Part shown: piece by piece, positions 8,085 through 17,375 of the stretch | Layout of the letters: every line of letters starts with the position of its first letter | How positions within the stretch are numbered: position 1 is the stretch's first letter | Assembly: GCF_000971965.1 (NCBI RefSeq) | Contig: NZ_KQ040793.1 | Coordinates: 229,634-293,633 of the forward strand | Source: Paenibacillus wulumuqiensis | Lineage (GTDB): Bacteria > Bacillota > Bacilli > Paenibacillales > Paenibacillaceae | Direction: 5' to 3' | DNA: 64,000 bases | Made by a program: the position numbers and the translations under genes | Notes under the pieces: generated by a model | Seen by the model: the letters and a program-made list of their open reading frames with translations, nothing else | Told to the model about the DNA's origin: nothing | The model's database searches: none

Positions 8085-8098
8085 CGAACATATGTTTG
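8085..8098. promoter_or_regulatory. LexA/DinR-like box (CGAACATATGTTTG)
   Basis: It matches the Bacillus CGAAC-N4-GTTCG SOS consensus except at one base of the second arm. It lies just after the immA-like stop and before a terminator, so no gene is clearly placed to use it. Confidence 0.4.
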
Positions 8099-8149
8099 TT
8101 TCATTCCTGCACTTCGATTTGTTTGGTTCACATACTTCTGCTGCACAGC

Positions 8150-8183
8150 AAAAAGGAACGGCCTGGTAAAGCCGTTCCTTTTT
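8150..8183. terminator. bidirectional terminator after immA-like gene and ydjM-like gene
   Basis: GGAACGGC and GCCGTTCC form an eight-base perfect stem flanked by five A and five T residues, so it can act in both directions between convergent genes. Confidence 0.9.
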
Positions 8184-8247
8184 GGCATGTTCATAAAGTG
8201 TGCAAATGATGCTCTAACGCGGCTGGACACAGCAGAGTAATTGCAGA

Positions 8248-8961
8248 CTAGCCCGACAGTTTGGGCAGGAAGACAATTCCGGCGATGATCAGTGTCAGAA
8301 TAATGCATACATTCTCGACAGCAGAACCTTTTTTGGTTCCTGTGCTCATCAGGTTGAAGCGCAGCTTCCATTTCAGCGGCGGCAGCAGGCGGACGCCGCG
8401 GTTGGTCAGTGAATCGGCCAGCAGATGCAGCAGATAGGAGACGCCCCCGGCAACCCAGATGCTGGAGCCCAGATGAGCTGTGGTGCCATAGAGCAGCGCT
8501 GTCCAGGCGGCGGTGCCATAGATCGTATGCGTCAGCCCGCGGTGCGGCAGGAAAGTACAGATAATCAGCAGACTACCGCCCATATAGTTCCATGGAGCAA
8601 TCTCGCGTCCATAGATAATAATGCCGACACCGATCAGGAACATGACCACTTTGCGCAGCGACCGGGTCGGCAAAAAGGCGACAAACACTATCGCTACCGC
8701 TATGCCGATATCCCATGGCATGCCGAATATCCCTTTCCACAGAATCCAGACGACAGAGGCAAGCATAATCGTCTGCAAAATGCGCAGAATCGGCTCGGAC
8801 AGTGTCTTGGATACGAGGATTGAATTAGGCTCGTCAATATCGGGTAATAATGAACTGACGGCAGCGGCCACTACAGCAGCCGAAGTCACAGGAACGCCGG
8901 CCATCGTCATGAGCGATACCGTCAGACCTGTACTGATAATAAAGTGGGATTTGCCCATCAT
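8248..8961 (-). CDS. YdjM-family membrane-bound metal-dependent hydrolase-like protein
   Basis: The 237-residue integral membrane protein has several hydrophobic segments and the family's metal-ligand pattern: GKSHFIIS near the N-terminus, LLPDIDEPNS at about residues 38-47, PHRGLTHT near 140 and HLLADSLTNRG near 180. The His and Asp residues probably bind metal at the membrane face. The substrate of this DUF457 family is uncertain; the E. coli member is LexA-controlled. The start follows AAAGGAAG. It is convergent with the immA-like gene and shares its terminator. Confidence 0.85.
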   Translation of the reverse strand: MMGKSHFIISTGLTVSLMTMAGVPVTSAAVVAAAVSSLLPDIDEPNSILVSKTLSEPILRILQTIMLASVVWILWKGIFGMPWDIGIAVAIVFVAFLPTRSLRKVVMFLIGVGIIIYGREIAPWNYMGGSLLIICTFLPHRGLTHTIYGTAAWTALLYGTTAHLGSSIWVAGGVSYLLHLLADSLTNRGVRLLPPLKWKLRFNLMSTGTKKGSAVENVCIILTLIIAGIVFLPKLSG

Positions 8962-9226
8962 AAGCGTGTTCTTCCTTTCAGATTGCTTGCGCGTTGATCG
9001 TGTTGTAGGAGTGACTATGCCTCATGCGGCACAGGTGATATCCGTTCGGCAGAACGATTTGTAAATGAACTGTTTTTATTATCAACTCAATGTTAAATTT
9101 TGGATATCATGTGCTGTGGCTCGCTGAATTATAGTATGGTAATGATAGAAACAGCTTATTATCCGCCCGTCTGATCCATGACTTTCAAGAGCCCTGTTCG
9201 GCTCCTTACTAAGGAGAATGATTGAT

Positions 9227-9736
9227 ATGAGACGATCCAATAAATGGCTTCCGGTCCTGCTCTGCAGTCTGTTGTCCGGTTCTTTGCTGACCGGGTGCAG
9301 CTCTGACATGCTGGCCGGCAGCAGAGCAGATCATACCAAAGGCTACAGTGCGTCCGTCAAATCGGTGCAGGTCATCCAGCCGCAGCGCACTTCGGTGAGG
9401 GTGACGCCTTCTCCGGAAGCCCATGATCCGATTTTGCCGGAACAGCTGGCCGATGTGCTGCTGCAGGGCAATTATGAACTGGTCTATTCCCAGACCTCGC
9501 CGGAATTCAAGCGCGAAGTCTCTTGGCAGGCATTTGTCGATACCGTGCAGTCCCTGAACAGCAGAGTCGAGCGTTATGTACCGGTCACGGAGCAGCATTA
9601 TGAAGATTCCCTGCGCAAAGTATGGGTCGACAGTCATAACAGCCGCCAGATTAGCGCCCTCTTCGCCGAAAATCATGCGGATTACCCTGACTACACCATT
9701 CTCGGTATGCAGATGCAGCAGCTGCACATCCATTAG
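9227..9736 (+). CDS. lipoprotein with DUF3887-like domain
   Basis: The 169-residue protein has a lipoprotein signal with an LLTGC lipobox, so it is anchored on the outer face of the membrane. The second ATG is chosen because AAGGAG lies ten bases before it; the first ATG nearly touches that site. The C-terminal part (about 75-165) resembles the small NTF2-like DUF3887 fold found in Bacillota surface proteins. No catalytic role is known. It is monocistronic, with a strong terminator. Confidence 0.7.
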   Translation: MRRSNKWLPVLLCSLLSGSLLTGCSSDMLAGSRADHTKGYSASVKSVQVIQPQRTSVRVTPSPEAHDPILPEQLADVLLQGNYELVYSQTSPEFKREVSWQAFVDTVQSLNSRVERYVPVTEQHYEDSLRKVWVDSHNSRQISALFAENHADYPDYTILGMQMQQLHIH

Positions 9737-9793
9737 ACAGACATACAGCATTATATGGAACTGAACTATTATAGCACATATGTTCGTGTAAAT

Positions 9794-9850
9794 AAAAACA
9801 AAGAAGGCGGATGATGACATGTAGATGCCATATCCGCCTTCTTTGTTTTT
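9794..9850. terminator. strong bidirectional terminator
   Basis: A 19-base perfect stem (AAAAACAAAGAAGGCGGAT and its complement) encloses a loop of about 19 bases between the convergent lipoprotein and ecsC-like genes. Confidence 0.9.
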
Positions 9851-9886
9851 GCCTGTCTTCCCTGCCAACTGCCGCTGCAGGCAGTA

Positions 9887-10726
9887 TCAGGCTTCCGCTG
9901 CATCCGATCCGGCCTGCTCCATCTGCTGCAGACGCTCCATAATCCGGCGCTTGCGGTACAGTGTACGACCGACTTCGGTCAGACTTTCCAGTGAGTTTTT
10001 ATTAACAAAAGAGCCGAAGACGATCCCGGCAATCGGTACGGCCTGGAACAACTTGCGCCAGCCAAAGTTATCACGGTACGTCATAATTACTTCACGCCAG
10101 CCCTGAATCTGGGAGAAGACCTCTTTGCCTGTATCCCCTTTTTCAAAATCCGCCAGTTCTTCCAGTACCGCCTTTTTGCCGACCACATCCGAGGAAGCGA
10201 ACTGCAGACATTTCAGGATAAACAGCCGCTCTTTGGGATCGGAAGGATAATACCCGTAGCACAGGGCAATCTCTTGCAGTGCCTTGAGCGAGATGCCGAT
10301 CATCGCCGGAATATCCGCTGCAATCGTAAAGATACCGCCTACTCCCGACGCGGCTCCCTCCAGCGCTGCCAGATTGGAACGGCTTCTGGAGATTTCCAGA
10401 GCCGTATTATCCATCACCTTGAGCGGCAGCTGGGCCACATCGCGCGGAGTCAATTCCGCTTCTTCCTGGCCATTTGCTTTGGCCAGACGCTGCATAATTC
10501 CTTTGGGGGAGACGAGATATTTGCCGCCATTTTGAATAAAGCGTCCCAGCTCATTGAGCGCTGTTCCGATCTTGTCCCGGATAAATTTGGGGGTCAGACG
10601 ATCCAGCAGCATAAATGGAATCCGGCCGATTTTATCCAGAATCGAGCTTCCTCTCTGATCATTCTCCCATTTGGCGATCTGCTGCAGTTCCTGTTCCAGT
10701 TCTGTACGGCTCTCCTGTGTATGCAT
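9887..10726 (-). CDS. EcsC-family protein
   Basis: The 279-residue protein matches the EcsC family in length and in its central Gly/Ala-rich hydrophobic segment (ALEGAASGVGGIFTIAADIP at about 120-140), followed by an ISLKALQEIALCYGYYPSDP motif. EcsC of B. subtilis is linked to the EcsAB transporter, but the family is often encoded alone, as here, and its biochemical role is not known. It probably associates with the membrane. The ATG follows GAGGAG. Confidence 0.85.
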   Translation of the reverse strand: MHTQESRTELEQELQQIAKWENDQRGSSILDKIGRIPFMLLDRLTPKFIRDKIGTALNELGRFIQNGGKYLVSPKGIMQRLAKANGQEEAELTPRDVAQLPLKVMDNTALEISRSRSNLAALEGAASGVGGIFTIAADIPAMIGISLKALQEIALCYGYYPSDPKERLFILKCLQFASSDVVGKKAVLEELADFEKGDTGKEVFSQIQGWREVIMTYRDNFGWRKLFQAVPIAGIVFGSFVNKNSLESLTEVGRTLYRKRRIMERLQQMEQAGSDAAEA

Positions 10727-11020
10727 CCCATCGACTCCTCACTGTTGATATGTATGTGTATTCCATACGCTGGTGCTTCTGTCTCTGTGTATATGTATTA
10801 TACCCGATTCAATCGGTTTCATGACAACACGGTCTATGTTTGTGCGGCGACCGCCGAATCAGGCCAAGACCGGCCTATGCCGGAAGTGACTATCTTGGCA
10901 TCATCTTCTTCTAAAATGAAAAAGCCGCGGAGCATCTGCCCGCGTCTATAGGTATAAGGTTATGTTGGATATCCCTGCTCACACAGGGAGTACAGCCGCG
11001 TGCAGAGCACGTACCGGCTG

Positions 11021-11182
11021 TCAGATCATCTGTGCAGAATCTTTGGTTGTATCCTGAGTCTCACGGTTGTCACGTACAGGCACATAAGTGACCCGATCAA
11101 TCAGCAATCCATTGCCAACGGGCTCTCCGTTTACTGTAATGGTGATTTTTTTGAAATTGGGATCAAAGTTAGTATCGTACAT
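11021..11182 (-). CDS. 53-residue protein resembling part of a copper-amine-oxidase-N-like stalk domain
   Basis: The start is set by GAGGAGTG six bases upstream, giving 53 residues. The stretch ITVNGEPVGNGLLIDRVTYV followed by PVR resembles the beta-hairpin of the Cu_amine_oxidN1 stalk repeat common in secreted Paenibacillus proteins. Here there is no signal peptide and the domain is cut short, with an acidic polar tail. It may be a small independent protein or the remnant of a larger one. A hairpin overlaps its stop but lacks a T tract. Confidence 0.5.
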   Translation of the reverse strand: MYDTNFDPNFKKITITVNGEPVGNGLLIDRVTYVPVRDNRETQDTTKDSAQMI

Positions 11183-11601
11183 ATTGTTCACTCCTCGAAT
11201 GTTATAATAGAAATAGTCGTATATGGATTCCATTTACAATGGATAAAAAGGCGTTAATCCGGTGTATAGCAGGTTACAGAAAATCAGATGCCGTTCAGAT
11301 GGCAGGTGAAAATTCGCCGCTGGTCCTCCAGGACATGTATTTATTACCCTGTGCAATGACCTGTTAAACAGTTGTCTGCCAAAAATCCAGATTCATCAAG
11401 TGAGCACAGGCTGTTTACCTGCCTGGCTGCTGCCCTTTTGATTCATCCATTTTATTAAGAAAGTGCATCATCGCTGCCCTTTCATACGTAAACCTTGTAG
11501 ACTGTACTGAATCAGCGTCCATGCAAAATTCAGTGTTGTGGTTAATATACAGTTAGGATACCTGTCTCCAAGCAACCGCTCCACAGTAAGGAGGAATTTA
11601 T
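11183..11601. other. gene-free interval before the coiled-coil membrane protein gene
   Basis: No credible gene or RNA was found. It should hold divergent promoters for the flanking genes, but no convincing pair of hexamers was recognised. Confidence 0.4.
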
Positions 11602-12015
11602 GTGAAATTCAAGTCCCGCTACCTGCAGACCGGTCTGATCGCGGTACTCGTTCTGTCCGGACTAACAGCCGCCCAGCCTTCTGTTCACGCCGGCTGGTGG
11701 GAAGACTATAAAAATGGTGTCAAAAGCTTCACCAGCCTGCCCGAGGAAGTCAATGAACTCAAACAGGGTTACAGCAATGCGATGAACCAGCTGGATCAGG
11801 CGCAGACCAGCATCGAAGCCTACCGGGAGGAAAATGCCCGGCTGGCCGAGCAGAACCAGCTGCTCGCGCAGACGATCCAGCAGCTGCAGCAGTCCGAAGC
11901 CGAACGTGCGGCAAGCGCCCGCTTCTGGAAAACGATCGTCTTCTCGGCGATCGGGCTTGTAGTCCTGTGGTTTGTTTTCACCCGTCTCGTCCGGTTTGGA
12001 CTGCGCCGCCGTTAA
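11602..12015 (+). CDS. secreted or membrane-anchored coiled-coil protein
   Basis: The 137-residue protein starts at GTG after AAGGAGGAATTTAT. It has a signal peptide ending near VHA at residue 30, a Gln/Glu-rich coiled coil (about 48-100), one C-terminal membrane segment (about 110-128) and a basic end. It is therefore likely anchored with the coiled coil outside the cell. No family was recognised. The next gene starts 54 bases downstream and encodes an AIM24-like protein, so the two probably form an operon. Confidence 0.65.
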   Translation: MKFKSRYLQTGLIAVLVLSGLTAAQPSVHAGWWEDYKNGVKSFTSLPEEVNELKQGYSNAMNQLDQAQTSIEAYREENARLAEQNQLLAQTIQQLQQSEAERAASARFWKTIVFSAIGLVVLWFVFTRLVRFGLRRR

Positions 12016-12068
12016 GCTACGGCGGCTCTTTATTTATATGCTTATTATGGGATAAAGGAGGTTCTCTC

Positions 12069-12776
12069 TTGCAACTGGAATGGCAGCAATCCACGCATCC
12101 CCCTGTCTCCGGACAGGCGGTTACTGTAGCATTATCCGATCAGGAGAAGCTCCATATGCTTCACCCTGGACAAATTATCGCGTATGACGGCCCTTCCGGC
12201 GGACGGCATGACCGACTGATGGATGTCAAAGGCATGTACCGCAAACGCAATCTGATCCGGGCTGACTTTACCGGTCCGTGCCGGTTTGTCGCCTCCCTGC
12301 CGCCCGGATTTAACATGATCCCAATTACGATCGAGCCAGGCAGCGATCTGCTGTATGATTTTCGCCATTTGTTCTATTATACGGAAGGCATCACTATGCA
12401 GACACGGCTGCTCAAACTCAAAAACATCCTTATCACCCGGGATGTGGTCAAAGTGAAATTTGGCGGTCAGGGAGAGATTGGACTGCTCACCCAGGGAACT
12501 GTCATGGAGATGAAGCTGCATCCATCCACTCCGATCTATGTGGATGCGCGCAGCCTGCTCGCCTATCCGGAAAATGCCACCCTCAAGCTGAGCGTCTACG
12601 GCAATCATCTGGCCAGCCAGCATATGCACTACCAGTGGGCCATAACCGGCAGCGGCTCCATTCTGATCCAGAGCGGCCATGATAACGGTGAACTGGCAGA
12701 GCATCTGAACGATGACAGTCTGTTCCGGCGCATCCTGCGCGAAGTGATTCCGTTCGGCGGCATTTTTATCAAATAA
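12069..12776 (+). CDS. AIM24-family protein
   Basis: The 235-residue beta-rich protein matches the AIM24/TIGR00266-type family, with repeated Gly-turns and a C-terminal FRRILREVIPFGGIFIK-type end. Bacterial members are soluble beta-barrel-like proteins of unknown biochemical role; the yeast namesake is mitochondrial. The TTG start is chosen because AAAGGAGG precedes it and upstream in-frame sequence overlaps the previous gene. A strong terminator follows. Confidence 0.8.
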   Translation: MQLEWQQSTHPPVSGQAVTVALSDQEKLHMLHPGQIIAYDGPSGGRHDRLMDVKGMYRKRNLIRADFTGPCRFVASLPPGFNMIPITIEPGSDLLYDFRHLFYYTEGITMQTRLLKLKNILITRDVVKVKFGGQGEIGLLTQGTVMEMKLHPSTPIYVDARSLLAYPENATLKLSVYGNHLASQHMHYQWAITGSGSILIQSGHDNGELAEHLNDDSLFRRILREVIPFGGIFIK

Positions 12777-12854
12777 GGATCGATTCGGTAGCATTTTTAA
12801 CAGACCCCTATTTATACTGATCCATACCTAATTCACATCACAAAATCTTTGTAC

Positions 12855-12898
12855 TAAAAAACCCTCCTTATCACTCAATCGGATAAGGAGGGTTTTGT
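12855..12898. terminator. terminator after the AIM24-like gene
   Basis: A 15-base perfect stem (AAAACCCTCCTTATC and its complement) with a nine-base loop. The A and T flanks allow use in both directions. Confidence 0.9.
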
Positions 12899-13034
12899 GT
12901 TGAGAAAGGTTCAATAACCGGCTTCTTTCTAACCACTTACCGGCCGATTTGTTCGTTCAGAACGGCATTTTAAATAGCTTTCCTTTGCGTACGACTGCCG
13001 GATAATCCATTCCTCTTACCGTCTGTGCAATCGG

Positions 13035-13751
13035 TCAGCGTGAACCTTCTGCTGTCAGGATATCCTGCTCCAGATTCGGAGCAGCCAGATCCGCTTTCAG
13101 ATAGGTCTCATCGGTCGGCAGCAGCAGGTTGAACTGCTCGCTGCTGCACAGCGTGATTTTGCAGTTCTCCACGGCAAAGTCGAGCACATGTCCGCCACCG
13201 TTGCGGGCATCATTAATAAAGTGCAGATGATAACCTGCGACACCAATTCCCTGGGCAAATGCCGGTGTCCAGAACCCGGCGATAATCCCTTTCACATTTT
13301 TGAAATGGAAAGACGGCTGGGACTTGGTGACTTCCACGAATGGTTTGTACGGTTTCTCCTGATGCGGAACCGTACGGGTATGCACTTCGCGGAACTGTCC
13401 TTCGATCCGGATCGCATGGAACACGTTCGGGCTGGAGATCAGTCCGTCCAGTACCTTTTCCAGCTCTTCCCGGGTCATGGTCCGGTTGAACTCATGCGTC
13501 TGCTGGGCTTCGAAAAAAGTCACGGTAGAGAACGGTGTGCTCTCTTCCAGCAGCACCCGTTTGGCTGTGCCGTTCGGATACAGATGGTAGAACGATCCGT
13601 CAAAAGCGATCATCTCTCCATCCAGCTGGTGAAAAGTACCGATCCCGAAATCGCCGTACTGCTTGAGTTCTCCGAATGTGATTGCACCGTCATACAGTCC
13701 GCTCAATAGGGCAACCATCGTCGAAGCTTGATAGACTACAGGGTTTTTCAT
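13035..13751 (-). CDS. alsD: alpha-acetolactate decarboxylase
   Basis: The 238-residue protein matches AlsD/BudA in length and motifs. It has QASTMVALLSGLYDG near the N-terminus and the zinc-site region GVAGYHLHFINDARNGGGHV, with its two His residues, at about 175-195. A conserved Glu lies upstream. It converts 2-acetolactate to acetoin in the cytoplasm, completing the pH-neutral overflow pathway from pyruvate. It lies 63 bases after alsS on the same strand, with its own AAAAGGAGAG site, as in the Bacillus alsSD operon. Confidence 0.97.
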   Translation of the reverse strand: MKNPVVYQASTMVALLSGLYDGAITFGELKQYGDFGIGTFHQLDGEMIAFDGSFYHLYPNGTAKRVLLEESTPFSTVTFFEAQQTHEFNRTMTREELEKVLDGLISSPNVFHAIRIEGQFREVHTRTVPHQEKPYKPFVEVTKSQPSFHFKNVKGIIAGFWTPAFAQGIGVAGYHLHFINDARNGGGHVLDFAVENCKITLCSSEQFNLLLPTDETYLKADLAAPNLEQDILTAEGSR

Positions 13752-13814
13752 GATATTTCTCTCCTTTTATAGGTCCGTTCCATAGGTGTACTGTCAGGTA
13801 TTTTTCTCGTCCGA

Positions 13815-15581
13815 TCAGTTCATGGCATCCGGCAGCAGTTTGGCGCCGAGCTTGATGTTGTCTTTGTAATCGATAGGAATATCCACAACGACAGGTCCCT
13901 GCTGGGCAAGCGCCTGACGCAGCACCTCTTCAAGCTCGCCTGGATGATGAACACGCAGACCGACCGCACCGAAGCTCTCCGCATATTTCACAATATCCAC
14001 ATCTCCGAAATGAACACCCGAGGTGCGGCCGTATTTCATTTCCTGCTGGAAAGCGACCATATCATAGGTACCGTCATTCCATACGATGTGGACGAGCGGA
14101 GACTGTAGGCGTACCGCGGTTTCCAGTTCCATCGAGGAGAACAGGAAGCCTCCATCACCAGAGATGGATACGACTTTCTCATGTGGATTGACCAGTGCAG
14201 CGGCAATCGCCCATGGCAGTGCGACGCCCAGTGTCTGCATACCATTACTGAACAGCAGACGGCGCGGTTCATACGAACGGAAGTAACGGGCCATCCAGAT
14301 ATAGTGGGAACCCACATCACAGGTAACGGTCACCTGATCATTGATCAGCTTGCGCAGGGTACGGATAAAGTACAGCGGATGCACGCGCCCTTCTTCCGCA
14401 GACGTGATCGCAATATCGTCCTGGGTCAATCGGTTCTGCTGGCGGCGCATGGCATTGCGGGCTTCAGTGGAGAAGCGCAGCCCTTTCAGCAGCGGAGTCA
14501 GTGCATTAACGTTCATCGCAATATCCCCGATCAGCTCGCCGGCTGGCTGGTAATCCTGGTCAATATCGGCTTTGCGGTTGTCCAGATGGAAGACAAGGCG
14601 ATTATCGCCCTTGTTCCACAAGTACGGATCATATTCGATCGGATCATAGCCGATGGTGAGCACCAGATCAGACTGCTGCAGCAGAATATCACCCGGCTGG
14701 TTGCTGAACAGACCAACGCGGCCATAGAAATGATCTTCCAGATCACGCGAGATCGCTCCGGCAGCCTGGAACGTCTCTACGACCGGCAGATCGGTATCAC
14801 GAATCAGCTCACGTACCGCAGCGGTTACCGCCGGAGAGCTCGCCTTCATACCGAGCAGCAGAACCGGCATTTTCGCCTGGCGAATCTGCTCAGCCACGGA
14901 TGAGATCAGTTCGGTGGGAGCCGTTCCCAGCTGAGGCATCCGTGTATTATGGAAATGAAACTCGCTTGCTTCCTGCAGCAGCACATCGGTAGGTAGACTG
15001 ACAAAGGCTGCACCCGGCTGGGAAGCGGAAGCTTCACGGAACGCATTGGTAATCGCTTCGGCGACGTTATCGGGATGTCCGACTTCGACGCTGTATTTGG
15101 TTACCGGCTGGAACAGACCGGCATTATCCATTGATTGGTGGGTCCGCTTCAGACTGGCTGTACGCGGAACGGCACCGGCAAGTGCCACGACAGGATCACT
15201 CTCTGCATTGGCAGTGACCAGACCGGTTACGAGGTTGGATGCACCAGGACCGGATGTTACCAGACATACACCGGGTTTGCCGGTCAGTCTGCCGATCGCT
15301 GCCGCCATAAAAGCAGCATTTTGTTCATGTCGGCACACGATCAGCTGTGGACCACGGTCCTGCAGTACATCGAATACCGGGTCAATTTTGGCACCGGGAA
15401 TACCGAATACATATTTAACATCCTGGGCAATCAGGGTATCCACGACCATATCGGCCCCTGTCTTTGCTTTCGGTGTGGCGGCAGCCGCCATTTCATTGCT
15501 GGAATCAGAAGTCTGTGCATCGGAAGATTGGGCAGTTGGGATCATCATATTCTCTCTCTCTGTTCGGGTAGTCGTACTCAT
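13815..15581 (-). CDS. alsS: catabolic acetolactate synthase
   Basis: The 588-residue thiamine-diphosphate enzyme condenses two pyruvates to 2-acetolactate. It has the N-terminal Pyr domain with the active-site Glu in [12 protein letters not shown], a central domain and the C-terminal PP domain with the [15 protein letters not shown] metal and cofactor motif. It resembles AlsS rather than the FAD-binding anabolic IlvB. The second ATG is chosen because AAAAGGAGATGG overlaps the first. A 30-residue Ser/Thr/Ala-rich extension precedes the catalytic part. Upstream lie a good promoter and a CcpA-like site. Confidence 0.95.
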   Translation of the reverse strand: MSTTTRTERENMMIPTAQSSDAQTSDSSNEMAAAATPKAKTGADMVVDTLIAQDVKYVFGIPGAKIDPVFDVLQDRGPQLIVCRHEQNAAFMAAAIGRLTGKPGVCLVTSGPGASNLVTGLVTANAESDPVVALAGAVPRTASLKRTHQSMDNAGLFQPVTKYSVEVGHPDNVAEAITNAFREASASQPGAAFVSLPTDVLLQEASEFHFHNTRMPQLGTAPTELISSVAEQIRQAKMPVLLLGMKASSPAVTAAVRELIRDTDLPVVETFQAAGAISRDLEDHFYGRVGLFSNQPGDILLQQSDLVLTIGYDPIEYDPYLWNKGDNRLVFHLDNRKADIDQDYQPAGELIGDIAMNVNALTPLLKGLRFSTEARNAMRRQQNRLTQDDIAITSAEEGRVHPLYFIRTLRKLINDQVTVTCDVGSHYIWMARYFRSYEPRRLLFSNGMQTLGVALPWAIAAALVNPHEKVVSISGDGGFLFSSMELETAVRLQSPLVHIVWNDGTYDMVAFQQEMKYGRTSGVHFGDVDIVKYAESFGAVGLRVHHPGELEEVLRQALAQQGPVVVDIPIDYKDNIKLGAKLLPDAMN

Positions 15582-15659
15582 TCTATCCATCTCCTTTTTT
15601 TGGTGTGCGTATGTTATTTTTCTGTAATTACATGTAAATATGGAAAAGAGTACATATCT

Positions 15660-15687
15660 ATTCTATTACCATAAAAAGTAAAATCAA
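15660..15687 (-). promoter_or_regulatory. candidate alsS promoter
   Basis: On the minus strand TTGATT and TAGAAT are separated by 16 bases, about 80 bases upstream of the alsS start. Confidence 0.6.
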
Positions 15688-15772
15688 CCCTTAAAATTTG
15701 AAATATCTACTGAAAACGATAACAAAATGACCATAGTCCCGAAATAGCTATCAATTTCTTATTACGCTATTC

Positions 15773-15786
15773 ATGTAGCGTTTTCA
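15773..15786 (-). promoter_or_regulatory. cre-like site upstream of alsS
   Basis: TGAAAACGCTACAT matches the CcpA consensus TGWAARCGYTWNCW at 13 of 14 positions. It lies some 85 bases upstream of the -35 element, a position suited to activation, and overlaps a CGCTA-N6-TAGCG dyad at 15765-15780. Confidence 0.5.
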
Positions 15787-15984
15787 TGCATGATTTTGCC
15801 CGTTCATGCCGGAATAAAGCCGATATTCCAATCTTTAGAATTTAAAAATATGTATAAAACAGCATATTACCATCATGTTCCAGTCTACATTGTTTATAAA
15901 AACTATAGCGCTTACCCAATAACAAAGAATCAATGAACGACACTCCAGCGGAGCAGCAGTATAAGCCAACTGGATACCAAACAC

Positions 15985-16026
15985 AAAAAACGCCCTACTT
16001 TTCATATCATTCGAAAAGTAAGGCGC
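15985..16026 (-). terminator. terminator of the 16.1-16.7 kb gene
   Basis: A 13-base stem with one mismatch (CGCCTTACTTTTC pairing with GAAAAGTAGGGCG on the minus strand) is followed by six T residues. Confidence 0.85.
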
Positions 16027-16062
16027 TTGCTTTGATTTTATTCACATTGGGGAAAAAACGGC

Positions 16063-16653
16063 TTATGATTTCCAGAGTTCAAAACGAGGCTCGACCAGCT
16101 TGTTCAGCATTTTGTACTGCTTCTGGTCAATGTAGGCCATCAGCAGATGCTGACCGAGTGCCATATAGACAAACTGCCGCTCTCCGCCGCGCCGCATATC
16201 CAGCTGAATTACCCGGTCAAAAAACGTCTTGTCTGCCCATTCATGGTAATACCGGATATCCCATTCGACTTTCTCTCCATGATACAGGAAAGAGAATAAC
16301 ACCTGCTCTTTCTCGTGATCGAGGCAGCTGCGGATAAACTTCATATCCAGCTGATCTCCGGTCATCGCCACCATACGTTCGGCCAGCTGAGTATATAGAT
16401 CCGTGTTCTCAATTGCCTGCAGATCGACGTACCAGAGCTGATCCGAAGGATAGACGCATTCATGATCCGTACATATCTGTTCTCCGAGTGAAATCAGCAG
16501 ATTGGTATATGGCCGCTCCTCATACCAGGACAGTGAATTGCCAGCGATTACCTGCTGCATCTCCACCTCGGCATTCAGTACAATGCCTGCCTCTTGCAGC
16601 TTATTCCACTGCTCTGCTAACGGAATCGTTTTATTGCGAAAAAAACTGATCAT
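16063..16653 (-). CDS. conserved hypothetical protein, 196 residues
   Basis: A soluble mixed alpha/beta protein without signal peptide, membrane segment or motif I recognise. It is rich in aromatic residues and acidic surface residues, with many short strands. The start follows AGAGGAG. It is transcribed alone and ends in a good terminator. Its style resembles small stand-alone cytosolic proteins, including some immunity proteins, but that is only an impression. Confidence 0.65.
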   Translation of the reverse strand: MISFFRNKTIPLAEQWNKLQEAGIVLNAEVEMQQVIAGNSLSWYEERPYTNLLISLGEQICTDHECVYPSDQLWYVDLQAIENTDLYTQLAERMVAMTGDQLDMKFIRSCLDHEKEQVLFSFLYHGEKVEWDIRYYHEWADKTFFDRVIQLDMRRGGERQFVYMALGQHLLMAYIDQKQYKMLNKLVEPRFELWKS

Positions 16654-17375
16654 TATTAATCTCCTCTCTGTTATACATTCCTCAGATTGGCATTGTTTAA
16701 CGGCCTTTTTCGTCGCGCTTCAACCATTCTTTCGCATTTACGTTCACATCTATTTTGCATAGTTATTTTTGGTCTGTAATAAGGGTACATCAGGTAACTG
16801 CCATTTCTGCTCGTCTGCTAGATGCCTTGTTTCCAATATGGTGTATACGGATACTTTACGTATCACAGAGCATATTTCAGTGTAACAGGATCGTACCTGC
16901 AAAATCCTGAGTCTAAAGACTCCGTTATTCAAAATTTGAAGATATTTGTCATAATCGGCATACGTGATTGCGCAATTAATAGTCTTTACTACCCATTATA
17001 TTTACAATTGAAAAGGGTGTCGACCTATCTTTTAACTAATTTCCTTGAGTAAAATGCTTAAATACTAACTTTTTAAATACTTTCGACTTTTTCTGAGGAT
17101 AACCAGTAAATTGTATCTATACAGGCATGACTTTGTGCCTTGAGTATTAAATAGCGTCCCGATCTAAATAAAAAGGATATCATTATCAAGATGAACGATC
17201 AACAACTGCAGCACAAATAGCCACCCGCTGTATTAGATACAGTGGATGGCTGTGGGAAACGTACTTTTGGGGGCTGTTGGACCGACTGTGTTTATACCGA
17301 AAACAGCTGTGAAAAACAGAAACAGAATAGAACCTGTCAGATGATTGAGCACAAGATCATGTTCCGGTTATCGGA
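16654..17375. other. 722-base AT-rich interval without a recognised gene
   Basis: Short open frames here have no ribosome sites and do not look coding. No terminator, repeat or structured RNA was recognised. It may be decayed sequence. Confidence 0.4.

Noticed and set aside
10992-11021. Hairpin ACAGCCG...CGGCTGT as terminator of the 53-residue protein gene
   Set aside because: No T tract follows on the minus strand, and it overlaps the stop codon.
11271-11470. Scattered short inverted repeats suggesting a structured RNA
   Set aside because: No consistent long stem or known riboswitch core could be drawn.
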